Shown here one piece after another: positions 18,545 to 27,075 of a stretch of DNA of 36,410 nt (the first letter of the stretch is position 1; every line of letters begins with the position of its first letter). The translations under genes were made by a program, and so were the position numbers. A model generated the notes under the pieces. The model saw only the letters and a program-made list of their open reading frames with translations, was not told the DNA's origin and made no database searches. Location: contig JAQWCW010000027.1 of assembly GCA_028705775.1 (NCBI GenBank), forward strand, positions 1-36,410. Direction: 5' to 3'. The stretch comes from Eubacteriales bacterium. Its GTDB lineage: Bacteria; Bacillota; Clostridia; Christensenellales; Aristaeellaceae.

Positions 18545-20569
18545 TCAGGTGCCGACTGCGATCCAGTTCACGGTTCGCGTACCGGAGCCAGAGGAACCGG
18601 CCATACAAACCTGAAAACCGGTGGTGTTTTCAGATTGGGTCTTCAATACGGCAATACCAGAGGTGGCCGCATTGCCCGCATAAGAAACCACGACGATTGG
18701 TTTACTCGTAAACGCTGAACCAAAGGAGACAGACTGCCATGACACGCCGGTGATGGTTGTGGAACCATACTGAACAATGAAAGGCAGACGCGCCGCTGGA
18801 ATCGTACCGGAGGTGATGTTGGCACCGGAGTGATTATGGCTGCTGGCCGCGGCACCCAGGTTCGCCAGCGTAATCCCGAGGTTCGTCCGCGCTGTGGCGG
18901 CATCCGCCGCGCCTGTACCCCCATTGGCGACAGGTACCGCACCGCTTGTGTTACCAAGCCCGAGGGCGTTCCGAGCCGCAGCGGCAGTCGTCGCACCGGT
19001 GCCGCCGTTGGCAACAGGCAGCGCACCATTCGTATTACCGAGGCCGAGCGCATTCCGGGCTGCAGCAACGGTTGTCGCACCGGTACCACCGCGGGATACA
19101 GGCACCGTTCCCGCCAGGTTGTCGTCACCGTGGTACAAGCCCCAGTCCGAATTGATCTCCAATGCGTTCTCGCGTTCGGAGACCTTGCCAAAGGCCACAC
19201 CGTTGCCACCCTGACGGAAGAAAACGGTGTACGCGGCGGTGCCCAGATTCACGACCTTCTCAACCGTCGAAAAGGTATCCGTCAGGGTGAACCGGATCTT
19301 GTAGGAGGCGTTGATGTCAATTGTGCCGCCGCCAATGACTGCCGTCGTGTTGTCTTGCAGCGCGGTCGCTGACGAGTAAGCGGAACCGGTGCTCAGCCCA
19401 TACTGTACAGCCAACGCGCAGGTATTCTTACCGCTGATAGAAGTGAATGTCCCGCTGGCTTTTACGGAAGCGTAGGTACCCGTTTCAGAGGCAACGCCGC
19501 CGGAAGTACAGCGGAACGCCTGTGAGGAAGCAAACGAAGGCGGCGCATAAGCTTCAACGGAGATCGTTGTGTTTACGGATGCGGTTCTGCCACGGGAATC
19601 CGTCACCTTGATTGTGTACGTGATGCTTCCGCTTGCGGAGATGGTGCTGATGATAAACACATTGGACGTCTGGGTGTATGACGCGCCGCCGCTGATGGTG
19701 TACTGGGAGATCGTGCTGCCCTGCGCACCGGATGCGGTGGCCGTCAGCGTGATACCGCTCTTACCCTGAACGTAAACGCCCCAGGCAGACGGTACGCCGT
19801 TATCGATTCGGCTGGCTGATATGCTCAGGATCGGTACAACCGAGGGTGAAGCCGTGATGGTGAAGCTGTAGGTATCCGAGCCAAGATTCGTGCCATCAGT
19901 GGCGTAGGTCGTAACAGACACAGAAGCGGTGCCGTATGTGGCGTTTGGAATATTCGTTAGCCAGCTGACCGGGATCGTGTAGGACGCGGAAGACGCGCCA
20001 GTTGAAGTAGGGACGGTATAGCTGCTTGACCCGAATGTCCATGTGACCTTGTGATAGACGTTGGCAAGGTTGCTGTTGGTAAAAGTCACCTGAGAGGCAG
20101 AACCTGCCTCCACATTGGATGTGACCGACGCAGATGACTTGGAGTAGTTTTGAACACAGGTCGCTGTAATCGTCAGCACAGCGTTTATGCTGGAATAGGT
20201 ACATACGTTGCCGCTGGTGCTCTTGTAGGCGTAGATACCGATTGCCGTATCGGATGTTCCTACAGACAATAGATTTGCCAGGCTGAACCCGGAAGGCGTA
20301 GTCAGCGAAATCGAGGTCTTGTCCGTGACAGAAGTAGATACAAAAGCGCGGCCATAATTGTGAAAGTCCAGGTACGGATTGTTGCCCGCGCTGCTCCAGA
20401 AGGTCGTACCGGACATATTGATCTTCGCGGAAGATACCGATACCCCTACGGTATTCAGCGTGGTTGGGCTTGTCCGGCGGATATACGCATCGACCGTTTC
20501 ATAATTGGCATGATCCTTATTGGTGGCGTTCAGTGTGATTTGATAGGTTACGGTAAAGGTATTCGCCAT
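18545..20569 (-). CDS. Phage tail fibre / DUF859-like structural protein
   Basis: A 674-residue Ser/Thr/Gly-rich beta-type protein. The N-terminal half resembles phage structural proteins of the DUF859 type (jelly-roll or Ig-like segments such as YHKVTWTFGSSSYTVPTST). The segment FFRQGGNGVAFGKVSEREN is a common tail-fibre hinge. Then come three fibre repeats around GGTGATT-AAARNALGLGNT, a SSHNHSGANITSGTIPAARLP collar and a C-terminal domain ending in TRTVNWIAVGT, typical of receptor-binding tips. It probably contacts the host surface. It lies directly downstream of the large tail-associated protein with a 12-nt gap. No chaperone or endosialidase motif is visible. Confidence 0.82.
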   Translation of the reverse strand: MANTFTVTYQITLNATNKDHANYETVDAYIRRTSPTTLNTVGVSVSSAKINMSGTTFWSSAGNNPYLDFHNYGRAFVSTSVTDKTSISLTTPSGFSLANLLSVGTSDTAIGIYAYKSTSGNVCTYSSINAVLTITATCVQNYSKSSASVTSNVEAGSASQVTFTNSNLANVYHKVTWTFGSSSYTVPTSTGASSASYTIPVSWLTNIPNATYGTASVSVTTYATDGTNLGSDTYSFTITASPSVVPILSISASRIDNGVPSAWGVYVQGKSGITLTATASGAQGSTISQYTISGGASYTQTSNVFIISTISASGSITYTIKVTDSRGRTASVNTTISVEAYAPPSFASSQAFRCTSGGVASETGTYASVKASGTFTSISGKNTCALAVQYGLSTGSAYSSATALQDNTTAVIGGGTIDINASYKIRFTLTDTFSTVEKVVNLGTAAYTVFFRQGGNGVAFGKVSERENALEINSDWGLYHGDDNLAGTVPVSRGGTGATTVAAARNALGLGNTNGALPVANGGTGATTAAAARNALGLGNTSGAVPVANGGTGAADAATARTNLGITLANLGAAASSHNHSGANITSGTIPAARLPFIVQYGSTTITGVSWQSVSFGSAFTSKPIVVVSYAGNAATSGIAVLKTQSENTTGFQVCMAGSSGSGTRTVNWIAVGT

Positions 20570-20581
20570 CCTTCATCCCCC

Positions 20582-23500
20582 TTACGAAGATTCCCCGGTG
20601 CGCCATTTCAGGGCCATGCCGCCGGGGAGCGTTACAAAGTCGAAGTATCCGTTGTTGGTGGTGCCGACGGATAAGGTATCCGTGACGCGGGCACGGGTTA
20701 TATACATGTCACTGTTACTGATATATGCGACCTTTTCGTTATTGTCCGTGAAGGCCATTTCCGTGTTCGTGATCGCTGTTTTGAAACTGCTGCCCGTCAC
20801 TCCGATAGACAGGGAGTCTCCATTGAAATCCATGTAGCCGCTGACGGTTTCCCTAAAATCTGCAACCTCGCTGGTCAGGTCGCTGACCTCTCCGGCAACC
20901 GTTGCCACCCTTGCGGCGACCTCCTGCGTGATCTCCACTCTGAAGTCAGAAGCGGTTTGCTCTACCGCGGAGAAGCGCTGCGCGATGACGTTCTTGTCAC
21001 TGTCATAACTGGTTTGGGAAACCTTGATGGAGATCTGATCTTGCAGCGTGTTGATAGACGCGGCATTTTCCATCGCTGCCTCGGACGCGTCATTAGCGAT
21101 GACCTGCGCATTATAGGCAACTTCATTCAGGTTTTTTAGTACGCCATCAACGATCATATACAGCGGATGCTCAGGATAGAGATAAATGCCGGTAGAACTA
21201 TACAGCAAACCGAGAGAAAGGAAAGTAAGAGTCCCTGTTTCATCTGCAGGCGATGACGTGATCCAGTGGCTATTCGCTACAGTAAAAGAATTACCGGAAA
21301 GAGTACCTACAAGATACACAGTTGCCTTTGCAGTTCCGGTCCATGCAGCATCCCCGGTAATCGTGCGCACTGATAGTGATGGATAGCAGAGGTAGTTGGT
21401 AGATGCGGTGCTGCTGGCACCGATGGAAGAATCTGCATACAGAATCGGTTTGTCGATATTGAAAACAACAGATGCAGCCAACGGAAAATACCCTTCAGCA
21501 TCGCTTACAATGAGCTTGCCCGCAGGCACTGTAGCTTTGGCAGTGATGAGATTGTAAAAGCGTATACGGTCGTAAGTGTCGGTGTTATAGTTTGCGTCAG
21601 CCCACCACCCAGAGTACTGAGAGCCATTCACGACTGCATTTACCCGATAGGTCAGATGAATAGTGTTACCAGCGTCGTAATGTGTTGAAAGTCTGGTGAT
21701 ACCACTGTAGTAGCAGGGAATGCCGCCCGTCGTTGTGCCGTCAGACAAAGTTAGATTCAATGTAGCTGTTCCAGTGCTGTTACATGGCAGCCAGTATAGG
21801 ATTTGCTGACCGTCATTGAGAGATGCAAACGATGCTGTGCCAGTCCATGCATCAGTAGCTATGGTTTGTGTCCCAACAATGACTTCGTTTTTGCTTGCCG
21901 CACTGGAGGCGAGTTCATGAGCAGTTTCCGCTTTCTCCAATGCATCTGCCGCATTCTCTTCAATCTGCTGCACACGCAGGTTAATGCCTGTGTTGCTGGT
22001 TAAATCTAGATTCTGACCAAAGTCTGCGGATACATGACTGGTAGTAATCACTCCGGCCTTGATGTTCGCGCCGGTAATCGTTCCAGCTGCGATCTCTGCC
22101 GAAGTGATTGTTCCGGCGAGGATTTCGTTGGCGGTGATGGTCTTGGCTGCGATCTCATCTGCGGTAATGGCGTGCGCTACGATCTTGTCCGCCGAGATGG
22201 TTCGCTCCGTCAGCACATACCCGTCAAGGGTGTCCACCTGGGTGGATACCAACTCACCCATATTATTGATGGCATAGATCAGGCTCTGATCAGTGCCGCG
22301 AATGATCAGCCGCTCCACGGAGAGTACACCTGTTGTGATTCGGTTCGCTGATAACTCTACGATCTTGGCATCCGTAATACTCGCGTCCGCGATCTGGGCC
22401 GTGCCCACAGAACCTTGCGCAATCAAGGCAGCGGTGATCGCTCCAAGGGCAATCTTTGCTGTGTCAATGGCGGCATTATCGATCTGTGCATTGGTGATAG
22501 CCGCTTGCGCAATCTTCGCAGTGGTGACGGCCAGATCGGCAATCTTCGCCGAATCAACCGCCAGATCCGCAATCTTGGCATTGGTGATCGTGCCGTCGAG
22601 TATTTTCACATTGACGATGGCGGCGTCCTGAATGTTTGCCGTTCCGATGGCCGCACCAGCTACCTTGGCGTTGGTAATGGCCGCGTCTCGTATCTGTGCG
22701 GAATCGACAGCCGCACTCTGGATATTTGCCGTTCCTACCGCAGCTTCAGCGATCTTTGCGTGGACGATAGCTCCATCCTGAATGTGAGCGCTCAGAATTT
22801 CAGCGTTGCCAATATGCGCAGAGGTGATGACGCCATCCTCGATCTGAGCTGTGCCAATCGCTCCCTCTTTGATCTTGGCGCGTTCAATGGCGGCATCCTC
22901 GATCTGCGCCGTGCCGATCGCACCGTTTTCAATCTTCGCCTGCGTGATTGCCGCGGTCTGGATCTGCGCGGAACCGATCGCAGCCTCGCCAATTTTGGCT
23001 TGGGTAATGGCGGCGTCCTGAATGTGCGCGGTTTCGATGGCTGCCATCTTGATCTGCACGGCACCGACTGAGCCGCCCTGCAGAGCACCTGTACCAACAG
23101 AGTTGATGGCCAGCTTGCTTCCGGTGATGATCCCTGAAGGAAGCTGCCGGGAGGAGATGATGTTGCCCTCCACCGTATCCATCACGGTACCCAGCGTCAT
23201 GTTGGTGTATTTTTCCACCAGGCAGTCGTAGGTGTACTGCGTTAGCCGCAAGGAAACCCAGACACCGATGCGAGGAGCAATGACCCGAACGGCATCACCC
23301 AGGTAAATATTCTGGAGAAAGCCATATTCCCTGTACTCTTCTGTGTCAGCGCAGTTGATAAAACTGACGTTCAGGGTGACAGTTGGTGTATCGCAACCGG
23401 CATCGAACTGTGCCTGCACAGCCGTTCGCATGTCCGTATAGCACTGGGCTTTCGTCTTCTGTTCATCGCTGTCCGTCTGCTCTTTTGCTTCTGATACTTC

Positions 23501-24547
23501 CAGGTTGATCCATTTGGGGTGCGGATAAGAGTTGATGAGCGGACTGTCGACGAAGAGTTCCGGCAAGTACAGCACATTACCGTCCGCGTCCTCACCGGTC
23601 GGCATGATGCGAGTAACGACATCTGTCAGGTCGACATCATAGGAGATGCCTAGCAGGTTCTTAGCCTGCCTTATCTGCACGTTGCTGTCCCGACCGACGC
23701 GGCGAACAACGAAAACGTCCCACCAGTCACGGGTTAGTTCCCCGACATACTTTTCTACGACGCCGCCTTCACCGAGCAGCGCCTCCACCGGATTTACATT
23801 TTGGAACTCCACGTCTTCGGCTTTGGTGTTCAGATCTGAATAGAAGGTGAAGTCGTGTGCTGACAGGCAGGAAGTAGAAATCGTCTGTACAACAGAAGCC
23901 CCCACCGCGGAGGATGAGGGCTTGTAGGACTGAATCATATTGTCGAGCAGGTCATAGAATATGTGTCGGGCATAGACTGTGATTTTGTCGAGTTCCGGTA
24001 CGATTCGGTAAATACGGAAGGGCTGATCCCGCAACTGGCGCGCTTGAACGACAGAGGATACCGCGGCAGATGCGGAACTTTCCTGGTGATCGAAGGTCAG
24101 GTAAGTCGTTGACATGTAACCGCGCTTCCCGTCAGGGGCAATGACTTCATACCAGCTGCTGTTGGTCTTGGCGATCACCTGCACGAGGGAGCCGTGCTTA
24201 TAGGCAGCCAGCACCTTATAGTTTGTGCCCGTGCCTGAGCGGAGGTTGAGCGTGCCTTTCCGAGTCTGAGCACCGGCAATATCAGTGTTGATGCGGTAGA
24301 TCTCCCTACCACTGTCATCACCCGGAGCAGAGAAGTTCACCCGAGGAGTGGCAGCGGCGGGTACTGGTGCCCTGATGATACAGCCTTCTACCAGCCGCTG
24401 CCACTTCCCGGCGTCATCGATGGGATGTTCCAATTGGAGTTCGTATTCGCCGTTCAAGGTTTCTGTCACGGTCGCGGACAGTGGATTTAGCGAACCGTTG
24501 CCGTTCGTAGAGAAGTCGGTGCAGTCGGCTGGATAAACACAGAGCAT
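20582..24547 (-). CDS. Tail-associated protein (Tal) with SH3b and solenoid repeats
   Basis: A 1321-residue tail-tip protein. The N-terminal part resembles the phage minor structural/prophage tail endopeptidase family, but residues about 98-152 are an inserted SH3b-like domain (GTLNLRSGTGTNYKVLAAY, then SWYEVIAPDGKRGYMSTTYL). The middle is a long run of decapeptides of the form A-A-I-x-x-A-x-I-x-x. The C-terminal third has coiled-coil-like stretches (FSAVEQTASDFRVEITQEVA) and a beta-rich end. Tal proteins cap the tail and often digest the wall during entry; no catalytic motif can be pinned down here. The ATG at 24547 follows GGGAGG, whereas the ATG at 24571 lies upstream of that box. It is followed closely by the fibre gene. 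Confidence 0.85.
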   Translation of the reverse strand: MLCVYPADCTDFSTNGNGSLNPLSATVTETLNGEYELQLEHPIDDAGKWQRLVEGCIIRAPVPAAATPRVNFSAPGDDSGREIYRINTDIAGAQTRKGTLNLRSGTGTNYKVLAAYKHGSLVQVIAKTNSSWYEVIAPDGKRGYMSTTYLTFDHQESSASAAVSSVVQARQLRDQPFRIYRIVPELDKITVYARHIFYDLLDNMIQSYKPSSSAVGASVVQTISTSCLSAHDFTFYSDLNTKAEDVEFQNVNPVEALLGEGGVVEKYVGELTRDWWDVFVVRRVGRDSNVQIRQAKNLLGISYDVDLTDVVTRIMPTGEDADGNVLYLPELFVDSPLINSYPHPKWINLEVSEAKEQTDSDEQKTKAQCYTDMRTAVQAQFDAGCDTPTVTLNVSFINCADTEEYREYGFLQNIYLGDAVRVIAPRIGVWVSLRLTQYTYDCLVEKYTNMTLGTVMDTVEGNIISSRQLPSGIITGSKLAINSVGTGALQGGSVGAVQIKMAAIETAHIQDAAITQAKIGEAAIGSAQIQTAAITQAKIENGAIGTAQIEDAAIERAKIKEGAIGTAQIEDGVITSAHIGNAEILSAHIQDGAIVHAKIAEAAVGTANIQSAAVDSAQIRDAAITNAKVAGAAIGTANIQDAAIVNVKILDGTITNAKIADLAVDSAKIADLAVTTAKIAQAAITNAQIDNAAIDTAKIALGAITAALIAQGSVGTAQIADASITDAKIVELSANRITTGVLSVERLIIRGTDQSLIYAINNMGELVSTQVDTLDGYVLTERTISADKIVAHAITADEIAAKTITANEILAGTITSAEIAAGTITGANIKAGVITTSHVSADFGQNLDLTSNTGINLRVQQIEENAADALEKAETAHELASSAASKNEVIVGTQTIATDAWTGTASFASLNDGQQILYWLPCNSTGTATLNLTLSDGTTTGGIPCYYSGITRLSTHYDAGNTIHLTYRVNAVVNGSQYSGWWADANYNTDTYDRIRFYNLITAKATVPAGKLIVSDAEGYFPLAASVVFNIDKPILYADSSIGASSTASTNYLCYPSLSVRTITGDAAWTGTAKATVYLVGTLSGNSFTVANSHWITSSPADETGTLTFLSLGLLYSSTGIYLYPEHPLYMIVDGVLKNLNEVAYNAQVIANDASEAAMENAASINTLQDQISIKVSQTSYDSDKNVIAQRFSAVEQTASDFRVEITQEVAARVATVAGEVSDLTSEVADFRETVSGYMDFNGDSLSIGVTGSSFKTAITNTEMAFTDNNEKVAYISNSDMYITRARVTDTLSVGTTNNGYFDFVTLPGGMALKWRTGESS
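22025..22174 (-). repeat. Five further 30-bp repeats coding decapeptides
   Basis: Inside the Tal gene, five in-frame 30-bp units code decapeptides such as HAITADEIAA and GTITSAEIAA. They are a second, shorter block of the same pattern as the main array, separated from it by about 180 bp that code for a non-repeat link. Confidence 0.8.
22355..23044 (-). repeat. Twenty-three in-frame 30-bp repeats coding decapeptides
   Basis: Exactly 690 bp divide into 23 units of 10 codons with no insertion or deletion. Units read, for example, AAIETAHIQD, AAITQAKIGE, GAIGTAQIED and LAVDSAKIAD. Small residues (A/G) and Ile/Val recur every five residues, so the block can also be read as 46 pentapeptide-type repeats (A-x-I-x-x). 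The DNA units have diverged, so this is old rather than freshly expanded. Confidence 0.9.
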
Positions 24548-24569
24548 AATTGTTCGCCTCCCTCGGGGC

Positions 24570-24600
24570 AAAATGAAAACGCCGCCCAGATGGACGACGC
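24570..24600 (-). terminator. Terminator after the cargo cassette
   Basis: An 8-bp stem (24580-24587 with 24592-24599), with G-U pairs on the minus strand, is followed by TTTT-CA-TTTT. It lies between the Nmad3-like gene and Tal. Confidence 0.65.
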
Positions 24601-24632
24601 TACTGCAAAAATTTGATTACTACTTTTCTTTC

Positions 24633-25418
24633 CTATGCATTAACCAAGCTCCTTGCCCAGTTGCATAGTTCGTCGCTTTCGTTGTAGACAAACTCCTGTC
24701 CGGTTTTATCGGCTATCACGATTCCGCCGTCTGAAGGGTTATATCTTCGTACGCTTTTACATAAATGTTCTTGCGTTAGGAAAGGTAACTTGTTCTCATC
24801 CCATACATACCATTTGTTGTTTTCCTTTGTTAATACTTGGTCTTCTCGATAATCCAACACGCCTGCGCCAGGTAGATCAGGATTGAGAGATAGTCGATTT
24901 GCCGCTATATAAATTGTGTTATTTACAATACCTGTCATGTCAGCGTGTGGATGCCAGGAATATTCTTTAATTGCAGAGGGATCAATGACAACATCAGCAA
25001 TTTCTAAGTAACCAAAGATGATGTGCTTTGGTATTGTGTTTGGCTGATACCGAAACATAGAGTCTACTTCTTGAAAGCATCCGAAAAACAAGAAAAGGTC
25101 CCCAACCCCTACATTTCGATTCCGAAGAACACCTTGAGAAGAAGATACTTGGCCTAAGAGAGGTTTCCATGATTTGATTTTGGAGGACATTACATTAGGG
25201 CGAATATCGGGGTCGAGATGCCCGGTCACCATGTTTCCTCTGTATCCCAAGGAAGAGAGAATATGGGCGTAGTTAATCCCGTTATGATACATCTCTGAAT
25301 ATGGCCTGCCATATGGAGATGGGATAGGCATGGAGAGAAGAGTACCATCAGGAAGAATTGGGCTTGGAAGACCACCATTACTTGTATCGAATCCCTTTCG
25401 GGACATGATTATTTTCAT
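24633..25418 (-). CDS. Nmad3-like protein (nucleotide modification associated)
   Basis: A 261-residue soluble protein that resembles, from memory, the Nmad3 family (nucleotide modification associated domain 3). The hallmark is the N-terminal KIIMSRKGFDTSNGG with PSPILPDGTLLSMPIP. Other likely conserved pieces are LGQVSSSQGVLRNRNVGVGD, LFLFFGCF and YIAANRLSLNPDLPGAGV. Nmad families were predicted in comparative genomics to accompany enzymes that make or read modified DNA bases. No activity is known for this one, and a nuclease or reader role is only inference. The ATG at 25418 overlaps the upstream stop (ATGA) and gives the expected MKII start; an ATG at 25427 is closer to AGGAG. Base composition is more AT-rich than the tail genes around it. 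Confidence 0.65.
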   Translation of the reverse strand: MKIIMSRKGFDTSNGGLPSPILPDGTLLSMPIPSPYGRPYSEMYHNGINYAHILSSLGYRGNMVTGHLDPDIRPNVMSSKIKSWKPLLGQVSSSQGVLRNRNVGVGDLFLFFGCFQEVDSMFRYQPNTIPKHIIFGYLEIADVVIDPSAIKEYSWHPHADMTGIVNNTIYIAANRLSLNPDLPGAGVLDYREDQVLTKENNKWYVWDENKLPFLTQEHLCKSVRRYNPSDGGIVIADKTGQEFVYNESDELCNWARSLVNA

Positions 25419-25882
25419 CTTTTGCATTTACTCCTGCAGTTTGTAGGAGATGCCTCATCTACATTTTCATCACTTATGCTGTAATTCAAGTCACCAGACA
25501 TTAGCTGATCAATGATGTTTTTTGCATCATGATAAGCATCCTCGTAGCCTTCTTTTCCTTCATAAAGAATTACGTGTCGGGGAAGCCTTGCTGGATGTAG
25601 AGATGGCGGAGCCAAAGGACCGTTCTCATCATACAAAGAAAACTTCTCAAAGATAACAATAGGGTTACGATCTCCATCCAACATGCTCAACTTTGTTGGG
25701 CCGATGCCTATCCATGTGACCTTGCCCGCTATATCAATGCCCTTCCATGGATGCATTGCGCCGATTCCGATCACTGCGTTATAGTTGTTTGCACGAACCT
25801 GTCCCATACAGTTATGACATCCAAATTGCCCTTGTTTATTTGGATCACCAATATGGGTTCTCTTGTACACCAGTATACGCAA
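25415..25882 (-). CDS. Uncharacterised 155-aa protein, Nmad3-cassette partner
   Basis: Family not recognised. A soluble protein that opens with RILVYKRTHIGDPNKQGQFG and a CHNCMG motif. These are followed by AVIGIGAMHPWKGIDIAGK and VTWIGIGP, which look like a compact conserved core. The C-terminal third is acidic, then ends in a basic CRSKCKR tail. The start is a TTG about 11 nt after a strong GGAGAGGAG box; no better start is in frame. It is translationally coupled to the Nmad3-like gene by overlap and shares its AT-rich composition. By position it should act with that protein. The CxxC pair could bind metal. Confidence 0.72.
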   Translation of the reverse strand: MRILVYKRTHIGDPNKQGQFGCHNCMGQVRANNYNAVIGIGAMHPWKGIDIAGKVTWIGIGPTKLSMLDGDRNPIVIFEKFSLYDENGPLAPPSLHPARLPRHVILYEGKEGYEDAYHDAKNIIDQLMSGDLNYSISDENVDEASPTNCRSKCKR

Positions 25883-25927
25883 AGTCAGACGATCTCCTCT
25901 CCCTATATTTTTATCATGAGTCTGTCG

Positions 25928-26185
25928 CTATTTCTGTATTCGTTTATCTGTCAAAATTGCGAAGACATATGAAGGCCCTCTAACCAAATTCCTGATCTGC
26001 CCCGGGCCCTCAAGTAATTCAAGCTCCGCAGCCTTCTGAAAGTTGGCTTTAGAAAGAGGATAATTCGTCCGATCCGGTACTACACAATCATTAACTATTT
26101 TATACCTGAATGATATATTTGTCTTTGTAAAGAATTCTTCTCCGGCATGGTTGACGATTTGATTCCACTTATCTTCAAACCTCAT
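25928..26185 (-). CDS. Uncharacterised 85-aa protein, first gene of cargo cassette
   Basis: Family not recognised. A small charged protein (RFEDKWNQIVNHAGEEFFTK at the start) with PDRTNYPLSKANFQKAAELE and a C-terminal GPGQIRNLVRGPSYVFAIL segment that looks conserved. No membrane segment or signal peptide is seen. The ATG follows AGGGGG, and a TATAAT lies about 95 bp upstream, so it opens a separate transcription unit. It precedes the 155-aa and Nmad3-like genes on the same strand with a 45-nt gap. A DNA- or partner-binding role would be guesswork. Confidence 0.72.
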   Translation of the reverse strand: MRFEDKWNQIVNHAGEEFFTKTNISFRYKIVNDCVVPDRTNYPLSKANFQKAAELELLEGPGQIRNLVRGPSYVFAILTDKRIQK

Positions 26186-26277
26186 ATTATTGCCCCCTGA
26201 TTACGCTTATCATCAAGTCAATTAATTAATTCACAAGAATAGGTTAAGCAACCATGATTGTTGTTCGTGTTAAGGCG

Positions 26278-26283
26278 ATTATA
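26278..26283 (-). promoter_or_regulatory. Putative -10 box of the cargo cassette
   Basis: A consensus TATAAT on the minus strand lies in a 130-bp AT-rich gap between the distal tail gene and the 85-aa gene. The -35 region is a weak match. Together with the downstream terminator it would make the three-gene block an independent unit. Confidence 0.45.
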
Positions 26284-26315
26284 TCATATTGCAGCGTATT
26301 TTAATAGGAAAGCCA

Positions 26316-27029
26316 TTATAGATACCGCCAGCTCGGTTGGATGACCACTTTCGTCACTGTACCGCTCCAGCTAATCGCGTTCATGCCTGGCTTCAGCACC
26401 GGAAAGTCTCCGGTCATACGCTCGTTCATCAGGGTAGTGTCTTTGTAAGCTTCCTTCAGAACACTGTCCAGCACAATACTGCCAGAGACCCCGGTTAGTT
26501 CAATGACGGTCATTCCGACCATCAGCGTGATGTCACCGGAGCCGTATACCGTCATGAGAGGCTCCGAACACACGCTGCCGGGGTTATTCACCAACGCTCC
26601 TGATGCCGTTACGACAATATCCGATACGTTTTGCGCGTGCCAGAATGGCTTGCAGCGAAAATTGACCGCGAAAGAGCGATGTGGATTTCCACGCAGAATT
26701 TTCTCGAAGTCGATTTGATTCACGATCCGAGCCTGATAGTACCCGCCCGGTCGGTTAGCAAAAGTGACCCTCCCGCTGCCTTTGAGCCACGCTGCAATTT
26801 CAGCAATCCTGGTCGCGTCCTGAATGAAGCAGGTTGCGGTCATGACCATATCGTCGTAAACATCTTCACCTTGCAGCGTCGTCAGGCTGCCGGAGCGACC
26901 GGGAACATTCGTGAATGTCGCTCGTTCGGCAGGTATCGATATCGGCGGTTGCTCAGAAACACGGATTCCGTGAGCTGTGCAACGCACGCCATTCCATTCG
27001 AACCAGTCGTTTATTGGTATCACCTCCAC
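26316..27029 (-). CDS. Distal tail protein (Dit, siphovirus tail component)
   Basis: A 237-residue protein of the siphovirus distal tail family, which forms the hexameric ring linking tail tube and tip. Typical features are the N-terminal IPINDWFEWNGVRCTAHGI, the VPGRSGSLTTLQGEDVYDD segment and a beta-rich C-terminal part ending in VVIQPSWRYL. It lies between the tape measure and Tal genes as expected, but a three-gene insert separates it from Tal. The start is unclear. GTG at 27029 overlaps a perfect GGAGGTGAT box, GTG at 27023 would give the natural MIPINDWF end with almost no spacing, and an ATA sits at ideal distance. Confidence 0.85.
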   Translation of the reverse strand: MEVIPINDWFEWNGVRCTAHGIRVSEQPPISIPAERATFTNVPGRSGSLTTLQGEDVYDDMVMTATCFIQDATRIAEIAAWLKGSGRVTFANRPGGYYQARIVNQIDFEKILRGNPHRSFAVNFRCKPFWHAQNVSDIVVTASGALVNNPGSVCSEPLMTVYGSGDITLMVGMTVIELTGVSGSIVLDSVLKEAYKDTTLMNERMTGDFPVLKPGMNAISWSGTVTKVVIQPSWRYL

Positions 27030-27030
27030 A

Positions 27031-27058
27031 GAAAAGCACCGCCCTCATCGAGCGGTGC
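27031..27058 (-). terminator. Stem-loop between DUF4314 gene and Dit
   Basis: A perfect 7-bp stem, GCACCGC with GCGGTGC, has a 9-nt loop and a short TTTT tail on the minus strand. It is a weak terminator or a processing site. Confidence 0.5.
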
Positions 27059-27075
27059 ATGTGCTGCTGTTCATG

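Noticed and set aside
22025-23044. Recent unstable minisatellite
   Set aside because: The period is exact but the DNA units have diverged strongly, so the array is old and kept by protein selection.
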